Assembly: GCF_014066305.1 (NCBI RefSeq)
Contig: NW_023501052.1
Span: forward strand, 685,001-749,000
Reading direction: 5' to 3'
DNA from: Letharia columbiana
Taxonomy: Eukaryota; Ascomycota; Lecanoromycetes; Lecanorales; Parmeliaceae
Length of the DNA: 64,000 bases
The position numbers and the translations under genes were made by a program. This document shows, one piece after another, positions 27,561-38,330 of the stretch (position 1 is its first letter; every line of letters starts with the position of its first letter). The notes below the pieces were generated by a model. It did no database searches, was not told the DNA's origin, and saw only the letters and a program-made list of their open reading frames with translations.

Positions 27561-28439
27561 AAAATTAGTATAAATATAGGCAAATCCTCGAATATCGTAT
27601 TTTTAAACGAATTGAAATTATTCGATATCTTTAAAATAGTCTTATTTTTTTTATATTCGTAAATCGATTTCTTAGATCTATATTACTTAATAATAGTCTT
27701 ATATTAAACTTATTAATTAGACCCCTATATTACTATATATCTAAACGACTTTTAAAGTTATAGTATATTATATATAAATCTTATTATCGTCGTTAATAGT
27801 CTTAATTAATATCGGCTAAATAATATCTTATAAAAAAACTTATATTAGAATTATTTAATATTAATTTAGAGTTTTAACGTCTACGACTCGATTCGATTTA
27901 AAAGTCCTTAATTAATTATATCGTATTATTTTATTAATATTCTTTACGCTGAAATATCGACTTAGAAGTTATTATAAATTATTAAAATAACTATAATTAT
28001 TACTTACTTATTCTTTTATCGATTTTCTTTAAATTAAACTCTCTATACTCGCTACGTCTCTAGCTAGCGATAAGATTAATATGAAAATTTATACGAAGCC
28101 TATTACTACTACTATCGTCGCTAAGAAAGAATATTATATTAAAAATTCCGAATATCAAAAGTTATTTATCTTTATGGATTTTCAGCGAGTATAACATATA
28201 TATATACGATGAAATTATTTAATTCTTTTAAAGGTCTATAATAGATAGACTAAATAGAAGAAGAATTTAGAAAATCTTATCGATACGTAGATAAGATATA
28301 GTTATATCTCCGAGATCTTAATTATCTTCAGCTAAAGCTTATACGAATTATAAATATTTAAAGATATAAGATAAGTAATAAGTCTATATCTTAGATCTAT
28401 TAGCTATAGAGGCTATAACTCTTTAAGAGAGAGGAGTAC

Positions 28440-28601
28440 TATTACGAGCGTACTCTTAATATCTTACTTAGTCCTATAACCTAGTACCTTAACGAAGATA
28501 TCCCCTATTATATTATATCTCCTTTTCATATATATAATTCGATAGTCTTATTATTCTATTCTATCTCATTTATATAACGTACCTCTATACTAGTTCTAAC
28601 A
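28440..28601 (+). repeat. Right LTR of E4
   Basis: This 162-bp LTR ends in the unmutated TTCTAACA and is followed by gttat (28602-28606). Confidence 0.92.
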
Positions 28602-30405
28602 GTTATCGTTATCTATAAAATATTTCTTAATATTTTTTAGAGATATAAATTTATAATTAGAAAGATTTATAAAAAGAAAGTAGAGTTAAATATATATTTA
28701 TAGCTTAATATTTAAATTATCTTTTAGATAAGTTTTATTATAATTAAGTATAGAATTAAATCTAATAAGTTTTATATAGAATCTATTAAAGAACTAGATT
28801 ATCTATTAAAAAAAATTATAATTATATCTTATCTTTTTATAATAATCTATCTCTTTATAAATCTTAGTTAACTAGTCTATAATCTCGCTAACTAATATAT
28901 AGAGATTTATAATATTTCTATATCTTCTATTTAGAGTATAAGAGATCGCTTTCTTATCTATACGTAATAGAAGATAGATAATTTAAGATATTTCGATAGA
29001 ATAGTAATTCTTATTACTCGATAACTTTTCCTTTATTTTAACTAATTAATTTTTCTATACGAGATCTTTATCGTTAATAAAAAAAGAAGGATTCGATAGC
29101 TTAGTAAACTTCTCTTTCTTATAAGTAGAAAGTAAAACTTAAATAAGCTTTAATAAGATTAACGCTTATATCTTAGAGGTAATTTATAAATCTCTAAATA
29201 TATTTAATCGCATTATTATTAGCTATTATCGAAGCTCTTTATTATATTTTTATAGCTTCTCAGCTTTAATACTAACTTACTTTAAGCGTTATTAAATCTT
29301 ATCTTATTAATTTACTATCTTATTCTTCTTAATTTTAAGATTAATATATTACTTAATTATATCTCAAAATTAGTCTTATTAATAGCGGAGATTATAAAGT
29401 ATAATAAGAAATTAATTAGATTTCTTATTAATTTAATAGCGTAGTTAATCGATATTAATAATCTATTAAGAGTTTATAATAACCTCGATATTATCTACTA
29501 TATTATTAGATAGTAAGAATTATTAATAATTAAATATCTAAGTAAAAAGATTATTAACTCGATTTATCTTATTTAATTATATATTCGAAATTTATAATAG
29601 TTTTAAAATAAAAAGAAGAGAGTTATATTATATCTTTCGAGTCTTTAATATTATAAATATTAAGTAAAGAAGAGAATAGAAAAATTTCTTATAATATCTT
29701 TTATAAGACTTTACTATAAATTTAAAAAATGATATTATATTTTACGAGAACTTTTTTCTTAATTTATAAATTATTTAGACTATTATGAAAATTATAAATA
29801 ATTTAAATATCGTTCTTTTAAATACTTTTACTTCGCTTAGAGAGTTAGTTATATAGTTATTAAGTTAAATAATAATTTCTTTAAATTTATTAGCTATATA
29901 AATAAATTAATCTAATAATTACTTTATTTCTTTAATTAATTATAAGACTATTACGCTATCTCGATAGATATTTTTTATAATATATTATCTATATAGTAGA
30001 TTTATCTAGAAATACGATATAGAGATTTATATTAAAAGTTCTATATCCGTTAAGACTCTTACGCTTAGACTTCGAATAACGCTCTATTTAAAGAATTATC
30101 TAAATAATACGTCTAAAGTTCTTCGAAATCGCATCTAGTTCTAGTTAGATTTCGAGGCTTATTATTCTTATTAAGACTAAAAGAAGTATTTTAAGTTCTA
30201 TTATACGCTATAAAAAGATATTTTTAAACTTTCTCTCTATAAAGTCGCTTTTCGAAAGTAGAGTTAGGGCTATACTAGTACGGGTATAGAACTTTCGATA
30301 TAGATCTCTATAACTTAATTTAATATCTTATTAAAGTCTTTATTAATAGATTTCTTAAATTTATCTATTAATTTAAATATAGTAAGTAAAGTAATTTAGT
30401 TATAA

Positions 30406-30588
30406 TATTAAAATCGATATAGATATAATATTAATATAGATATATTAAATAAGATAACTAGATATCGAATAATTATATAGATAGAAGATATTAAATAATA
30501 ATAGATATCTCTATTAAGATACGCTAGACTCTAATAAACTAAAGAATTAAAGAGTATATTAAGAGAGATATAAAATACGCTCGTAATA
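30406..30588 (-). repeat. 5' LTR of E3
   Basis: This 183-bp LTR is followed by the target duplication attat at 30589-30593. Confidence 0.92.
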
Positions 30589-30699
30589 ATTATTAATAAA
30601 TATACTTTATTTTCTTTTATATATATAAAGTAATAAAATATAATTATATTTAATTTTATATCTTATTAATTTAATATAATTATTAATTATAATAATAAT

Positions 30700-30958
30700 T
30701 AGAATAATTACTTCTAAATATAGAAATTTTAATTAAAATATCTTATATATATATTATATTATAATATATTCTATTAAGATTTTATATTATATTAGATATA
30801 AAACTATATAAATATTATATATCTAATATTTTAATAGCTATTACTATTTTAACTATTATTATTATAGCTATTATTATTATAGCTATTACTATTATAGCTA
30901 TTATTATTATAACTATTATTATTTATTATTTAAATAATTTATTATTATATAATAATTA
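30700..30958. mobile_element. M8: left fragment of a RIPped M element
   Basis: It contains the M-family block acttctaaatatagaaat, then TIR-like AT-rich DNA, then the RIPped 15-bp core (tatagctattattat units, about 30836-30930). B0 interrupts it at 30959. The core resumes at 31427-31457 and again, after C1, at 35118. An internal deletion joins arm and core near 30800-30830. Confidence 0.65.
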
Positions 30959-31426
30959 CGAGTAAAGATCTATAAATTAAATTTATAAGTATTTTTTTAA
31001 TTAGAGCTATTGAGTAAATAGATAAGTAATCTTTAATAAGCGATCTTTAATAAGCGAGCTATTCGGCTATCGAGCGAACTTTAATAAGCGATAATTAAAC
31101 TTCTTGCTTATTAATAACTATAGGATCAAATTTCAAAAATCTTAAAAATTTGAAAAGCGCAAACGACGCTTAATAATAAAAAAAAAAATCTTAAAATTTT
31201 AATAGAAAATAAAAAGGTTATTCTATTCGTAAATAACGTATATCTATTTTCAATAAGAGAGACGCGGGAGGGCGAGATTTTAATAGTTGCGAACGCTAAT
31301 TTATTTACTCGCGATAATTTAATCGATCTAATCAAAGAGCGTAGTAATTCTAAATTTATAATTAATTATATATATAAATTTAAGATTTTTAAGCTTAACT
31401 CTATCTTATTCTATTATATATATTAA
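30959..31426 (+). mobile_element. B0: B-family element inside M8 core
   Basis: It is bounded by A before cgagtaaagatc and by T after ...tatatattaa, the same A/T boundary seen in other B copies. The near-terminal palindrome is decayed to ctataaattaaatttat. It carries one copy of the internal block rather than the two seen in B1. Confidence 0.72.
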
Positions 31427-32004
31427 TAATAATAATAGTTATAATAGTAATAGTTATAAGTAAAAATCTATGAATTAAATTTATAAAGTTAAATCTTTCT
31501 AAGTTAAATCGAATTTTAGCTCTAGCTCTAAGTTAAATCGAACTCTAATCGCTTACTATACGTTTTTAATCTATATATAAATATATATATATAAAGAGAG
31601 ACGCGCTAAGATTTAATTAGAAAGATATATTAAGTATAAAGAATTAATTCGTAATAATTATCTATAAAAAATAGAGAAAGATTATATTCTTATAATAAGA
31701 AATATTAAAATATCGAAAAGAAATAAAGATAATATATTAATTAATAGTATAAATTTTATATTATCTTCTATCGTAGTAAAATCTTTCGAATAATAAAATA
31801 GCTATTAGAGTAAGATATCGAACGATTTTAATTCGTCTAAATATATATTATTCGATATTTCTTTTATAGAGACTTAATTAACTATAATTATCGTAATAGA
31901 TTCTTCTCTTATAATATTATTATAGTAATATATTATATTAATATAATAGAGATAATAAATTAAATTATAGTAGTATTCTTCGCTTATTAAATAATAATTT
32001 AATA

Positions 32005-33090
32005 TAAAATTATAAAGAGTATATAATGTGAGATCTTAAAGAGTTAAGTCGTATTCTTAATAATAATAATCTTATTATCGCTTAATTTCTCCGTAGTATT
32101 CTTTATAACATTCTTCGTATTTATCTATTATAATTTCTTCTTTTACTTCTTCTCTTATAGAGTACGAGTAAAGGTCTATAAATTAAATTCATAATCTTTT
32201 TTTTTAATCGGGGCTGTCGAGTAAATTTTGGTGAGCGATATCTGAATTCCTTATCTTTAAATATCTATAAGACTAAATTTAGTAATTCTTTTTTATCTGA
32301 AAGCCTACATTATACTCTATAGTTTAAATAAAAAATTCTAAAATTTTAATAGAAAACAAAAAAGTTATTCTAAAATTAAATAATGTGTACCTGTTTGTTT
32401 TTGATCAGGGCTGTCCGGCTGTCGAGCGAACTCTGGTGAGCGATATTTGAATTCCTTGCGCTTTAATAATTATAAGACCAAATTTCAAAATTCTTAAAAA
32501 TTCGGAAAGCGCAGACTGCGCTCCAAAATTTGAAATCTAAAATCTTAAAAAGTTAATAGAAAATAAAAAAGCTTTTCTATATGTTAATAATGTATACCTA
32601 TTTTTTTAATAGTTGCGAACGTTAATTTGTTTATCCGCGATATCTAATTAAAAAGCGTAGACCTAATAAATTAATAACTGGCTATATATATAAATTCAAG
32701 ATTTTCTAGTTTAGCTCTATCTTATTCTATTATATATACTAATTAAATTAAGTAGTTAGCTAAGTAATTAACTAAGTAAATAATTAATATAATATAAAAT
32801 CTTAAAGAGCTAAGTTATATTCTTAACGATAATAGTCTTATTATCGCTTAGTTTCTCTATAGTATTCTTCGCATTTATCTATTATAATTTCTTCTCTTAC
32901 TTCTTCTCTTATAGAATATTAAATTAAGTAACTAGTTAAGTAATTAATTAAGTAAAATAACTAATATAATATAAAATCTTAGAGAGCTAAGTCGTATTCT
33001 TAACGATAATAATCTTATTACCGCTTAATTTCTTCGTAGTATTCTTCGTATTTATTTATTATAATTTCTTCTCTTACTTCTTCTCTCTAG
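32005..33090 (+). repeat. Internal tandem blocks of C1
   Basis: A block with cttaa(a)gagctaagt, attcttaacgataat, cttattatcgcttaatttct and ataatttcttctcttacttcttctct occurs at about 32005-32163, 32795-32918 and 32962-33090. B1 sits between the first and second. C2 and C3 carry the corresponding blocks at about 39840-40330 and 42718-43290 in different numbers. Confidence 0.7.
32165..32742 (+). mobile_element. B1: best-preserved B element, inserted in C1
   Basis: This 578-bp copy keeps more CA and TG than its neighbours. It starts CGAGTAAAGGTC and ends ATATATACTAA. Two halves of about 225 bp repeat the blocks gggctgtc, gagcgatat(c/t)tgaattcctt and ataagac(t/c)aaatt. A TATA-like ctatatatataaattc lies near 32682. 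The flanks join as tagagta|ttaaattaag, which is the uninterrupted sequence seen in C3 (reverse strand near 42705). The insertion is thus exact, between A and T, without target duplication. Confidence 0.8.
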
Positions 33091-33123
33091 TAGATAGCTA
33101 TTAAATCTTATTATAATCTCGAT

Positions 33124-34559
33124 TACTAGTTAAAAAGATATAGAATATTTTATAAAATATTTTATACTAAGTAATATTATATCGTATTCGAGTATAGTAT
33201 AAATAGAGTTAAATATTATATTATTTTTCTAATATAAGTTCGAGATCTTAGCGAGATATCTTACGATATATTATATCTATAATATTATACTATAAAATAA
33301 TATATATATAAGATATTTCTATTAAGATTTCTATATTTAGAAGTATAAGTAGCTATTTTAATTATTATTCTAGTTAATTATAACTATTACTATTATCTAT
33401 TATAACTATTATTATTATAGCTATTATTATTATAACTATTATTATTATAATTATCTCTATTATAACTATCTCTATTATAACTACTTTTATTATAATTATC
33501 TCTATTATAACTATCTCTATTATAGCTATTATTACTATAGCTATTACTATTATAACTATTACTATTATAGCTATTATATAATAATAGATTATTTTAATAA
33601 TAAATAATAGTAACTATAATAGTAGTAGCTATAATAGTATTAGTTATTAGAATATTAGATATATAATATATAGAACGAATAAATTAATTCTCTAGAATCT
33701 CTTCGAGACTAGATTTTAAATATAGTATAAAATTAGATAGCTAAAAAATATAATAGCTAGAATATACGAGAGTTATATTTCGATAATAGATATAATAATA
33801 ATAGATATAATAGTAGTAGATATTAATAGTAATAGTTATAATAGAAATAATTATAATAAATAGTTATAGTAATAATAGTTATAATAGTAATAGCTATTAT
33901 ATCGAATTTATCGAATAAATATATTTAAATATAGAAATTTTAGTCGAAATATCTTATATATATATTATTTTATAATATAATATTATAGACGAGTAAAGAT
34001 CTATGAATTAAATTTATAATCATTTTTTTAATTAGAGCTATCGAGTAAATAGGTAAGCGATCTTTGATATGCGAACTTTGATAAGCGATATTTGAATTCC
34101 TTACGCTTTAATGATTATAAGACAGATTTTTAAAATTCTTAAAAATTCGAAAAGCGCAAATAGCGCTTCAAAATTTAAATCAAAAAATTTCAAAATTTTA
34201 ATAGAAAATTAAAAAAGTTTTAACTATTGTGAATAATGTATATCTATTTTTTAATAAGGGGGGGCGCGGGAGGGCGAGATTTTAATGGTTACGAACGCTA
34301 ATTTATTTACTCGCGATATCTAATTAAAAAGCGTAGATCTAATAAATTAATAATTGACTATATATATAAATTTAAGATTTTCTAATTTAATTCTATTTTA
34401 TTCTTTTATATATATTAATATATTATATTATAAGATATCTCGCTAAGATTTTATATTATATTAGATATAAGATTATATAAATCTTAATAACTTATATTAT
34501 ATTAGAGTATAATATAATAAACTAATATCTTATATTATATTATATCTTTTTAATTAATA
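33124..34559. mobile_element. M4: RIPped M element (beta left, alpha right), split by B2
   Basis: It starts TACTAGTTAAAAAGATATAG and ends ...atatctttttaattaata. The left arm matches the beta arm of M3 and M2, and the right arm (34419-34559) matches the alpha type. The core (about 33370-33900) is the 15-bp repeat in RIP form, tatagctattactat. It also has a spacer with gaacgaataaattaattctct that is shared with M3, M5 and M6. B2 (33990-34418) interrupts the right arm. It was inserted in C1. Confidence 0.78.
33990..34418 (+). mobile_element. B2: B element inside M4
   Basis: It begins cgagtaaagatctatgaatt and ends tatatattaa. The flanks join as attataga|tatattatat, which equals the uninterrupted M3 sequence attatagatatattatat (45171-45188 region). 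The insertion is exact, between A and T, without target duplication. One internal half is missing relative to B1. Confidence 0.8.
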
Positions 34560-35117
34560 GAGTTTATTACTAGTAATCGAGAGTCTCGATTACTAGTAAT
34601 AGCGAATTCGCTAAGAGATAGTTTAAAGGCGTTAATAGAGACTCTAAGAGATAAATAAAAGAGATATATATATCTAAAGCGTTTAGTAATATTTCCGCGA
34701 GGGGTATTAAGAATAAATATATTTATATTAATAAATTAATAGAATAATAAAAGAATAATAATTATATAAATAGATAAAAGAATTATTTAATTTCGAACGC
34801 GTTTCGTATAACTATATTTAAATATTACTTCGCTTTATTAATAGTAGATTAAACTTTATAATTTTTATAGCGTTAGAAAGCGTAAAGCGAGCTTTATAAT
34901 TTAAGAAATTATATAGTAACTATATATATCGTAAGCTAAGTACTTTAAAGTATAAAACTTCTATATATAAATTTTTAATAAGAGAGCTTAAAAGGGCTAG
35001 CGAGCTAACTTAGTCGATTTAATTAAAGAGCGTAATAACTCTAAATTAATAATTAGCTATATATATAAATTTAAAATTTTTAAACTTAATTTTATTTTAT
35101 TTTATTATATATACTAA

Positions 35118-35366
35118 TAATAATAATAGTTATAATAGTAATAATTATAATAATAATAGCTATAATAATAATAATTATAATAATAATAGCTATTAAAATA
35201 TTAGATATATAATATATTAATATTAATTAAAAAGATATAATATAATATAAGATATTAACTTATTATATTATACTCTAATATAATATAATATAAAATATTA
35301 ATATTTATATAATTTTATATCTAATATAATATAAGATCTTAGCGAGATATATTATAATATAATATA
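35118..35366. mobile_element. M8: right fragments (core plus alpha arm piece)
   Basis: RIPped 15-bp core units (ataatagttataatag type) run to about 35190. A taattaaaaagatataatat TIR start follows near 35226, then alpha-type arm sequence up to the B4 insertion. The arrangement suggests an M element broken by C1 and B4, with rearrangement at the junction. Confidence 0.55.
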
Positions 35367-35433
35367 CGAGTAAAGATTTATAAATTAAATTTATAACTAT
35401 TTTTTTTATTAGAGCTATCGAGTAAATTTTAAT

Positions 35434-36199
35434 TACTGGCCGGAAAGATATGGTATGGTATGGGATATTGACCTGCCATACCATACTCTGGCATGGTATG
35501 GGTTATTGAGATTTGCATGATCCCATACCTGGTATAGTATGGGATCTTGGCGGGATATCCCCACGGTATGGTATATCTGTGGGATCATACCATGGTATGG
35601 GATATGTATGGGATATCCCGGTTGGGATTTCTATATTTAGAAGTATAAGTAGCTATTCTGGTCATCATTCTGGCCAACCATGGCTACTACTACCATGGCT
35701 ATCACTCCTATAACTATCACTACCATAGCTGCCACTACCATGGGTTAGGGTTAGATAGGTAGCCATGGTAGGGGTAGCCATGGTGGGGGGCAGCCATGAT
35801 AGGTAGCCATGGTAGTGGCAGCCATGGTAGGTAGCCATGGTAGTGACAGTTATGGTAGTGGCAGCCATGGTAGTGGCAGTCATGGGAGTGGTAGCCATGG
35901 TAGTGGCAGTTATGGGAGTGGTAGTCATGGTAATAGTAGCCATGGTTGGCCAGAATGATGACTAGAATAGCTACTTATACTTCTAAATATAGAAATCCCA
36001 ACCGGGATATCCCATACATATCCCATACCATGATATGATCCCACAGATATACCATACCGTGGGATATCCCGCCAAGATCCCGAACCCATACCAGAAAAAT
36101 GGAATGGTATCCGACCCTACTCATACCATACCCGGGTACGGTATGGTATCACTTGGTATGGAATATCCCATGGAATATACCATACCTTTCCGGCCAGTA
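35434..36199. mobile_element. M2: young M element with 10-bp target duplication
   Basis: The ends are TACTGGCCGGAAAG and CTTTCCGGCCAGTA. The left arm is alpha, like M1. The right arm is beta, with a gggtacggtatggtatcacttggt segment absent from M1. The target duplication is AAATTTTAAT at 35424-35433 and AAATTTTTAAT at 36200-36210. Removing the element restores the B sequence gagtaaattttaataagcg, comparable with gagtaaattttggtgagcg in B1. Long arms with a duplication of about 10 bp suggest a Mutator-like (MULE) relative. It is non-autonomous. Confidence 0.85.
35680..35945. repeat. M2 minisatellite core
   Basis: These are 15-bp units of the ccatggtagtggcag type, largely in the orientation opposite to the M1 left core. 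Short forward units lie at 35685-35745. The core is unRIPped, like its arms. Confidence 0.8.
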
Positions 36200-36735
36200 A
36201 AATTTTTAATAAGCGATCTTTAGTAATCGATATCTGAATTTCTTATCTTTAGATATTTATAAGACTAAATTTATTAATTCGTTTTTTATCTAAAAGCCTA
36301 TATTACGTTCTATAATTTAAAAAAGAAATCTTAAAAGTTTAATAGAAAATAAAAAGTTATTCTAAAATTAAATAATATATATCTATTTTTTAATTAGAGC
36401 TATCGAGTAAACTTTAATAAGCGATATTTAAATCTCTTACTTATTAATAATTATAAGATTAAATTTTAAAATTCTTAATAATATAAAAAGCGTAAATAGC
36501 GCTCTATGATTTAAAAAAAATCTTAAAATTTTAATAGAAAATAAAAAAGTTATTTCTATTATAAATAATATATATCTTTTTTTTTAATAAAAGAGACGCG
36601 AAAGGATAAGATTTTAATAGTTACGAATGCTAATTTATTTACTTATAATAACTTAGTCGATCTAGTTAAAAAGCGTAGAGAACTCGAATTTATAATTAGC
36701 TATATATATAAATTTAAGATTTTCTAATTTAGCTC

Positions 36736-36739
<4 letters not shown>

Positions 36740-36770
<31 letters not shown>

Positions 36771-36798
36771 TTTTTTATAAAAAAAAAAAAAAATTTTT
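36740..36798. repeat. Poly-T / poly-A tract at a B4-M5 junction
   Basis: About 26 T (36740-36765) are followed by aa, a nine-T run (36768-36776), ata and then about 16 A. This replaces both the end of B4 and the first bases of M5. It could be a real microsatellite hairpin or an assembly artefact. Confidence 0.7.
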
Positions 36799-37855
36799 TA
36801 GTCGAAAAGATATAATATAATATAGAATATTAATTTATTATATTATAATCTAATATAATATAGATTATTAAGATTTATATAATCTTATATCTAATATAAT
36901 ATAAGATCTTAGCGAAATATTCTACGATATAATATATCTATAATATTATATTATAAAATAATATATATATAAGATATTTCGACTAAAATTTCTATATTTA
37001 AATATATTTATTCGATAAATTCGATATAATAGCTATCTACTATTATAGCTATTACTATTATAGCTATTTATTATAACTACTTCTATTATAACTACTATTA
37101 ATCTACTATATCTATCTTACTATTATATCTATTACTATTATATCTATTACTATTATATCTATTATCGAAATATAACTATCCTCGCGTATTTTAGCTATTA
37201 TATTTTTTAGCTATCTAATTTTATACTATATTTAAAATCTAGTCTCGAAGAGGTTCTAAAGAATTAATTCGTTCGTTCTATATATTATATATCTAATATT
37301 TTAATAGCTATTACTATTATAGCTATTACTATTATAACTATTACTATTTATTATTAAAATAATTTATTATTATATAATAGCTACTATTATTATAATATAT
37401 AATAATAATAGTTTATTATTATATAATAATAGTATATTATAATAGATAGCTATAATAGAAATAGTTATAATAGGAGATAGTTATAATAGAGATAGTTATA
37501 ATAGAGATAGTTATAATAGAGATAGTTATAATAGATAATAGTTATAATAGTAATAGTTATAATAGTAATAGTTATAATAGATAATAGTAATAGTTATAAT
37601 TAACTAGAATAATAATTAGAATAGCTACTTATACTTCTAAATATAGAAATCTTAATAGAAATATCTTATATATATATTATTTTATAATATAATATTATAG
37701 ATATATTATATCGTAAAATATTTCGTTAAGATCTCGAATTTATATTAGAAAAATAATATAATATTCGACTCTATTTATATTATACTCGAGTATACGATAT
37801 AATATTACTTAATATAAAATATTCTATAAAATATCTTATATCTTTTCGGCTAGTA
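36799..37855. mobile_element. M5: RIPped M element (alpha left, beta right)
   Basis: It starts tagtcgaaaagatataatat and ends atatcttttcggctagta. The left arm is RIPped alpha and the right arm RIPped beta, the mirror of M3. Core arrays of tatagctattactat type lie at about 37035-37160 and 37300-37600, on either side of the shared gaattaattcgttcgttc spacer. Confidence 0.75.
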
Positions 37856-38326
37856 GATTTATAAATTAAATTTAATTTATAATTTTTAATAATTAGTAGT
37901 TTATATAGTAAGTAATAGATAAATTTACTTTTTAATGAAGCGAAAATATTCTTAATATAAGAAATATTTGAATTTCTTACGTTTTAATAATTATTAAGAG
38001 TTAAATTTTAAAATACTTAAAAAAAGGTGTCGAAAAGTATAATTTTTAGCGCTTAAAAATTTTAAAAAAATCTAAGTAAAATCTAATAAGTTTAGAAAAT
38101 AACTCATAAAGTAATTCTATATATTAATAAAATATATATTTATTTTTTAGATTAAGAAAAGTTTAGAATGAATAATATTTTAATATTTATAAACGTTAAT
38201 TTATTTATCTACGATAAGTTAGTTAATCTAATTAAAAAGCGTAGAGAACTTAAATTAATAATTAATTATATATATAAATTTACGATTTTTAAGCTTAATT
38301 CTATCTTATTCTTTTATATATATTAA
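37856..38326 (+). mobile_element. B7: decayed B element
   Basis: The starting cgagtaaagg is lost, but the decayed ataaattaaatttaattta palindrome remains. One internal block (agaaatatttgaatttcttacg) and the end ...cttttatatatattaa, before a flanking T, are present. It has no coding capacity. Confidence 0.55.
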
Positions 38327-38330
38327 TAAT

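Larger units (their letters stand above)
25560..28601 (+). mobile_element. E4: 3.0-kb LTR element nested in E3, probably non-autonomous
   Basis: Two 162-bp LTRs (25560-25721 and 28440-28601) carry a perfect 5-bp target duplication, gttat (25555-25559 and 28602-28606). The right LTR still ends TTCTAACA. The element is on the plus strand, opposite to its host E3. At 3042 bp it is too short for gag plus pol, and no RT motif was found. Its interior has more CA and TG steps than E3, consistent with later arrival. The last 650 bp of interior match E0. Confidence 0.92.
20366..30588 (-). mobile_element. E3: complete Gypsy LTR retrotransposon with nested E4
   Basis: Two 183-bp LTRs (20366-20548 and 30406-30588) are flanked by a perfect 5-bp target duplication, attat (20361-20365 and 30589-30593). 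The coding remnant runs on the minus strand. Without nested E4 the element is about 7.2 kb, close to E2. The LTR differs from that of E2 mainly by a longer middle (gatatctctattaaga region). It is strongly RIPped. The stretch 28602-30405 is its 5' (gag-side) interior, where I could not read a confident domain. Confidence 0.93.
31458..35117 (+). mobile_element. C1: full C-family element with nested B1, M4 and B2
   Basis: It starts aagtaaaaatctatgaatt and ends ...ttatatatactaa before a flanking T. It matches C2 and C3 (minus strand) over their length. Removing B1 (32165-32742) and M4 (33124-34559, with B2 inside) leaves about 1.65 kb. The interior contains long inverted words such as atctcgattactagtaat and tandem blocks at 32005-33090. 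No protein was recognised. Ends and boundary preference are shared with the shorter B family, which therefore looks like a deletion derivative. Confidence 0.72.
35367..36739 (+). mobile_element. B4: B element split by M2
   Basis: It begins cgagtaaagatttataaatt after a flanking A. Both internal halves are present. M2 (35434-36199) lies in the first half. The far end loses the usual ttattcttttatatata and passes into a long T run at 36740, so the CTAA terminus is missing. Confidence 0.7.

Noticed and set aside
31126..31335. 69-residue open frame on the minus strand
   Set aside because: It lies wholly inside B element B0. It is AT-rich with no motif.
36219..36740. TATA-like boxes (ctatatatataaattt) in B elements as host promoters
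   Set aside because: They recur at the same place in every B and C copy and have no host gene downstream. They belong to the element.
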